In this document: positions 60,925 to 64,000 of the stretch, in pieces
Layout: the number at the start of each line of letters is the position of its first letter
Numbering within the stretch: position 1 is the stretch's first letter
Assembly: GCA_034620365.1 (NCBI GenBank)
Contig: JAQGEQ010000332.1
Span: 310,001-374,000, forward strand
From: Pegea sp. RAD2-039
Lineage: Eukaryota; Chordata; Thaliacea; Salpida; Salpidae
Length of the DNA: 64,000 nt
Reading direction: 5' to 3'
The notes under the pieces: model-generated
The model's database searches: none
What the model saw: only the letters and a program-made list of their open reading frames with translations
Told to the model about the DNA's origin: nothing
Position numbers and translations under genes: made by a program

Positions 60925-61215
60925 AATTATTGTCTGGAGATTTCCCTGACTCAACATCTCACTTTTCTTAATGAGCTTACTACTAATTAACATGGTAATG
61001 TGTAAAATCATAAACCTCTATTTTGCAAAAGCGTTTGATTCTTTCTCACACAGCAAACTCATTACTGCATTGAAAACCCTAAAAATCTATAGCTTTATAT
61101 TACAGTGGATTGAAAATGACTTATCCCAACAAGCTCGTGTAAAAAGATATTCATTTACTTCTAGTCAAATTACTAGTGGTGTTCCTCAGGGTTTCGTTCT
61201 GGGTCCCCTTCTCTA
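60925..61215 (+). mobile_element. Older LINE, left half, split by the element at 61215-62830
   Basis: Plus-strand RT fragment: LTQHLTFLNELT, then YFAKAFDSFSHSKLI (motif A region, with Asp kept), then TSGVPQGFVLGPLL ending abruptly at CCCCTTCTCT (61214). The next part of the domain resumes at ~62834. Confidence 0.82.
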
Positions 61216-62830
61216 TTTATTGATTTATTTATTTATTAAAATAAATGTGAATGAGGGTGCCTAAAGAGGGCACCTCTCGCTAACACACATTCTCACAAAT
61301 TAGATCTATTTGACGTGTAAACGAAAAAGCATATGACAATGAAGAATTGCACAGAATCATAGTATTGTAAAAGAGAAAAATTCACAGTTTAGAAATGGCA
61401 ATCTTGGCGATATTATAACAATTCAGCTTTTTTTGAACAACACAAGTGATTTTGACATGACAATCTCTGATGGCAGATTGTTCCATGTACTGATTGTGCG
61501 GTATGAGAAAAAAATTAATCTTGTTAACGTAGCTGGTGGAGTGGGCTTATTAAGATGTAATTTATGTCTTCTAAGTTGATATAACTTGAGGGAGGGACTA
61601 ATGGAGAAAAAGAAATCATCAAACTGAAGATCAATTAGGTTGTGAATAATTTTAAAAATCAGAATATGGTCGTATTTAATTCTTCGGATTTCCAAAGTAT
61701 CTAGATTGAAGAAGCTGAGACGATGCTTATAACTCTCGTATTTGATATTAAGTTTCCTGCAAACCAATCTCGTAAATGTTGCCTGAACAGATTCGATTTT
61801 TCTGATATCACCAACTTGATATGGCATCCATGCACTGACATTGTATTCAAGAATAGGGCGTAGGTACAGTTTGAAAAGGTTGACGTAAAACCATGGATCT
61901 TTAGAATTAAAAGTCTTTATGATGAGGTGGACAAGCTTGATAGATTTTCCAAAGATTCTGGAAACATAACTGTGCCATTTGAAGTCAGATGTCAAAGTAA
62001 TGCCGAGGTCTATGACTGAGGATACTCGTTCAAGAATAGATCCATTGATGTAGTATTGGTTGCTGAAGTTGGCAGCTGGCTTACGGGAGAATGTTATAAC
62101 TTCAGACTTTGTTGGCTGGATTTTAAGTTGCCAATTCGCAGACCAGTTTTCTACAATATTTAGTGCAGTTTGGAGTTTTGAGTGAGAACCAGATAATAGC
62201 TTGATGTCGTCTGCATACACAAACACACTGACATTGTCTACTGTTATTAGTCTTCTGATGAGGTCTTCAATGAAATTCAAAAAGAAAAGTGGACCCAGGA
62301 CGGAACCTTGAGGAACGCCGCTGGTGACTTTACTAGGAGTAGATAAAGATCTTTCTACACGGTTTCGTTGGGTTCTACCTGATAAGAAATCTTCAATCCA
62401 TTTTAAGATAGAGTTGCTGATTTTTATGATTTTCAATACAGTAATGAGCTTGTTGTGTGGAACAGAATCAAAAGCTTTAGCAAAATCAAGGTATATGATG
62501 TCACATGGAGTATTACTTTCGTAATGAGCTGTAAGCTCATTGAAAAAAGTGAGATGTTGAGTCAAAGAAGATCTTTGCTTAACAAAGCCATGCTGGACAT
62601 CAGATATTAGATGATGCTTCGTCAAATGGCTAGTTATATGGTTGTGAATGATATGTTCTTGAGTTCTGCAGATAACCGAAGTCAGCGAAACTGGTCTGTA
62701 GTTAAGTGCAGTGTTTCTGGGAGCCTTCTTATAAATTGGAGTAATAATAGCATTCTTCCAAATTTGTGGAAGTCTTCCCTTCTTAAGAGTCATGTTAAAG
62801 AGTAGCGATAAGGGTAGCGCTAAAGAAGAA
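61215..62830 (-). mobile_element. Younger 5'-truncated LINE (CR1/L2/Jockey-like) with intact RT core
   Basis: Minus-strand element with 3' terminus at 61215-61300 (ATTTATTGATTTATTTATTT tail, then the 3' UTR shared with the copies at 8165, 18935 and 20350) and RT ORF 62793-61423. The 5' end lies around 62815-62835. It is inserted into the older plus-strand copy in the opposite orientation. It is the best-preserved member in the window and can serve as reference for the others. Confidence 0.88.
61423..62820 (-). CDS. Reverse transcriptase, C-terminal part of LINE ORF2
   Basis: An open frame of 456 codons from the Met at 62793; the frame actually stays open ~9 codons further up (SLALPLSLLFN), so that Met is internal. 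RT motifs: PIYKK and NYRPVSLTSV (~20-40), CDIIYLDFAKAFDSVPH (catalytic Asp of motif A), TSGVPQGSVLGPLFF (motif B), FVYADDIKLL (catalytic YADD), then LGITLTSDFKW and the C-terminal WMPYQ..., ISTWNNLPSEIVM. The endonuclease is missing through 5' truncation. The final residues run ...LFKKS and stop, whereas relatives continue FKQ.LN.YNI; an extra A in an A run near 61430 explains it. It makes cDNA by target-primed reverse transcription in the parent element; this copy cannot mobilise itself without the endonuclease. Confidence 0.9.
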   Translation of the reverse strand, partial: ALPLSLLFNMTLKKGRLPQIWKNAIITPIYKKAPRNTALNYRPVSLTSVICRTQEHIIHNHITSHLTKHHLISDVQHGFVKQRSSLTQHLTFFNELTAHYESNTPCDIIYLDFAKAFDSVPHNKLITVLKIIKISNSILKWIEDFLSGRTQRNRVERSLSTPSKVTSGVPQGSVLGPLFFLNFIEDLIRRLITVDNVSVFVYADDIKLLSGSHSKLQTALNIVENWSANWQLKIQPTKSEVITFSRKPAANFSNQYYINGSILERVSSVIDLGITLTSDFKWHSYVSRIFGKSIKLVHLIIKTFNSKDPWFYVNLFKLYLRPILEYNVSAWMPYQVGDIRKIESVQATFTRLVCRKLNIKYESYKHRLSFFNLDTLEIRRIKYDHILIFKIIHNLIDLQFDDFFFSISPSLKLYQLRRHKLHLNKPTPPATLTRLIFFSYRTISTWNNLPSEIVMSKSLVLFKKS

Positions 62831-62833
62831 GTA

Positions 62834-63115
62834 CTTCAGAAGAATAGTAGCAGAAGAAAATGTCATAGTGTTTGTGTATGCAGATGATATCAAGTTATTA
62901 TCTTGCAATCCTTCAAAACTTGAAACTACACCTGTATGAGTTACGAAAACTGTAGAAAACTGGTCTACGAATTTGCAGCTCAGAGTCTATCAATGGAGTT
63001 ATTATTTAACGAATATCTTTGGTCCTAGACCTTTACATTGCTTTATTATCTGACTTTAAATGGCACATTTATGTTTCCAATATCTGTAGAAATTCAATGA
63101 AGCTTATGATATATT
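62834..63115 (+). mobile_element. Older LINE, right half
   Basis: Resumes the plus-strand RT: TTTGTGTATGCAGATGATATC encodes the FVYADDI motif, followed by NPSKL.T, ENWSTNLQLRV, then a deletion and the LTSDFKW region. It ends near 63115. Together with 60925-61215 it is one element, minus ~15 bp at the junction. Confidence 0.8.
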
Positions 63116-64000
63116 TCATTAATTCTAATTAATGACCATGAAATGATTAGCTAATCTAAATTAAACAATACAAATTTTCAAAAGTTGCACCTGTTGAATA
63201 GCAGTACTAATTTTTTTTTACCCACATGAAACAAATTCTTTTTACATTAGGTTCATAGACGTTAGAAGAAATCTGTAATTTTGCTCTTGATTTATTATTA
63301 GTCTTTTTAAAAACCATTCTTACTTTACAGATTCTCACCTGAGTATGTAAAGAATAGTTGTAAGCATTGATATTGCACTTGATATATTGTAACAGCTTGC
63401 CATAGTCATTTAGTATTTTTCATTAATGATCAAGTAAGAACTTCAAAAGCATAGAGAAATAAGGAACATTTTATTAAGTTGACTGTTATTTTCATACTTG
63501 ATAAACGTAATCAGTTAATGAAATTTTTAAATAAAACTGAATATAACTCAATTGTTAACAAATGTGATCCTGTCAATAGTTTTATTAAATTTACAGTTAA
63601 TTCCCGTAAAATGAAATTTGAGTTAGTAATAAAATCTCACAATGTGTATATTTAATGAAAATACGTTGTAAGCTTTATATACAATCGAAAATAAACCATT
63701 TGATGTTTAACGTCAATATGAATTACAATTTTATTGATGTTTTGGTATTATTTTCGACATGGCAAAACATATATTTGTAGTATTAAAGATAATTTGTTGT
63801 TTCTCATCTTATTTTAAACTTTCTTAAAATTAAGTTATAATTTCTTTTAAATTTTTATATTCAGGACTAAACTTAACTAAATGTTGGTCTGGAATCTTAT
63901 TATGAGCTTCTAAATATTAAAACTTTCTGGTATTTTAGTATTTAATTTAAAATAGAAAAGCGTGGTTTGCAATAATATTTTATCGTTTCATAAATATTTA
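63116..64000. other. AT-rich spacer to the window end
   Basis: No gene, RNA or repeat recognised. Confidence 0.55.

Noticed and set aside
62324-62805. Plus-strand frames opposite the RT ORF.
   Set aside because: Antisense shadows of the 456-codon reverse transcriptase.

Overview
The window is AT-rich animal DNA (roughly three quarters A+T by eye). It has spliceosomal introns with GT..AG borders, CR1/L2/Jockey-type non-LTR retrotransposons, a satellite-like array and a large segmental duplication. Nothing looks bacterial. The gene content (RIO2 kinase relic, cadherin-like fragment, four-pass membrane proteins, compact multi-exon genes) fits an AT-rich invertebrate; I cannot name the species.

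Layout. 1-7440 is a low-complexity array of 8/16-bp units (TTTAYYTG type) with a ~1.19-kb higher-order period. 7441-12747 carries a LINE 3' fragment, an unrecognised 193-aa gene and the 3' end of a pseudokinase gene. The whole block 1-12747 occurs again at about 22503-34538, where the array is ~718 bp shorter, the 193-aa gene has a nonsense codon and the kinase gene is cut off. Between the copies (12748-22502) lie the rest of the pseudokinase, the 5' half of a LINE (PHD-like ORF1 plus endonuclease), LINE scraps and a three-exon KH-like gene.

34540-42070 is a zone of decayed, internally repeated coiled-coil exons mixed with LINE pieces. 42068-43236 is another dead LINE. From 43.6 kb onward come real multi-exon genes that I joined by splice sites and phase: three four-pass membrane protein genes (43632-44611 minus, 49547-50744 plus, 59030-60162 minus). 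The last two are clear paralogs and all three share intron phases 2-1-1. A four-exon nuclear-type gene sits at 52397-54583 and a RIOK2-like pseudogene with a frameshift and a stop at 56752-57715. A 22-bp minisatellite is at 57739-57990. At 60925-63115 an old plus-strand LINE is split by a younger minus-strand LINE with an intact reverse-transcriptase core.

The genes do not form an operon or pathway. The main themes are segmental duplication, retrotransposon nesting, a complex satellite that starts inside a LINE ORF1 fragment, and a small clustered family of tetraspan proteins of unknown function.
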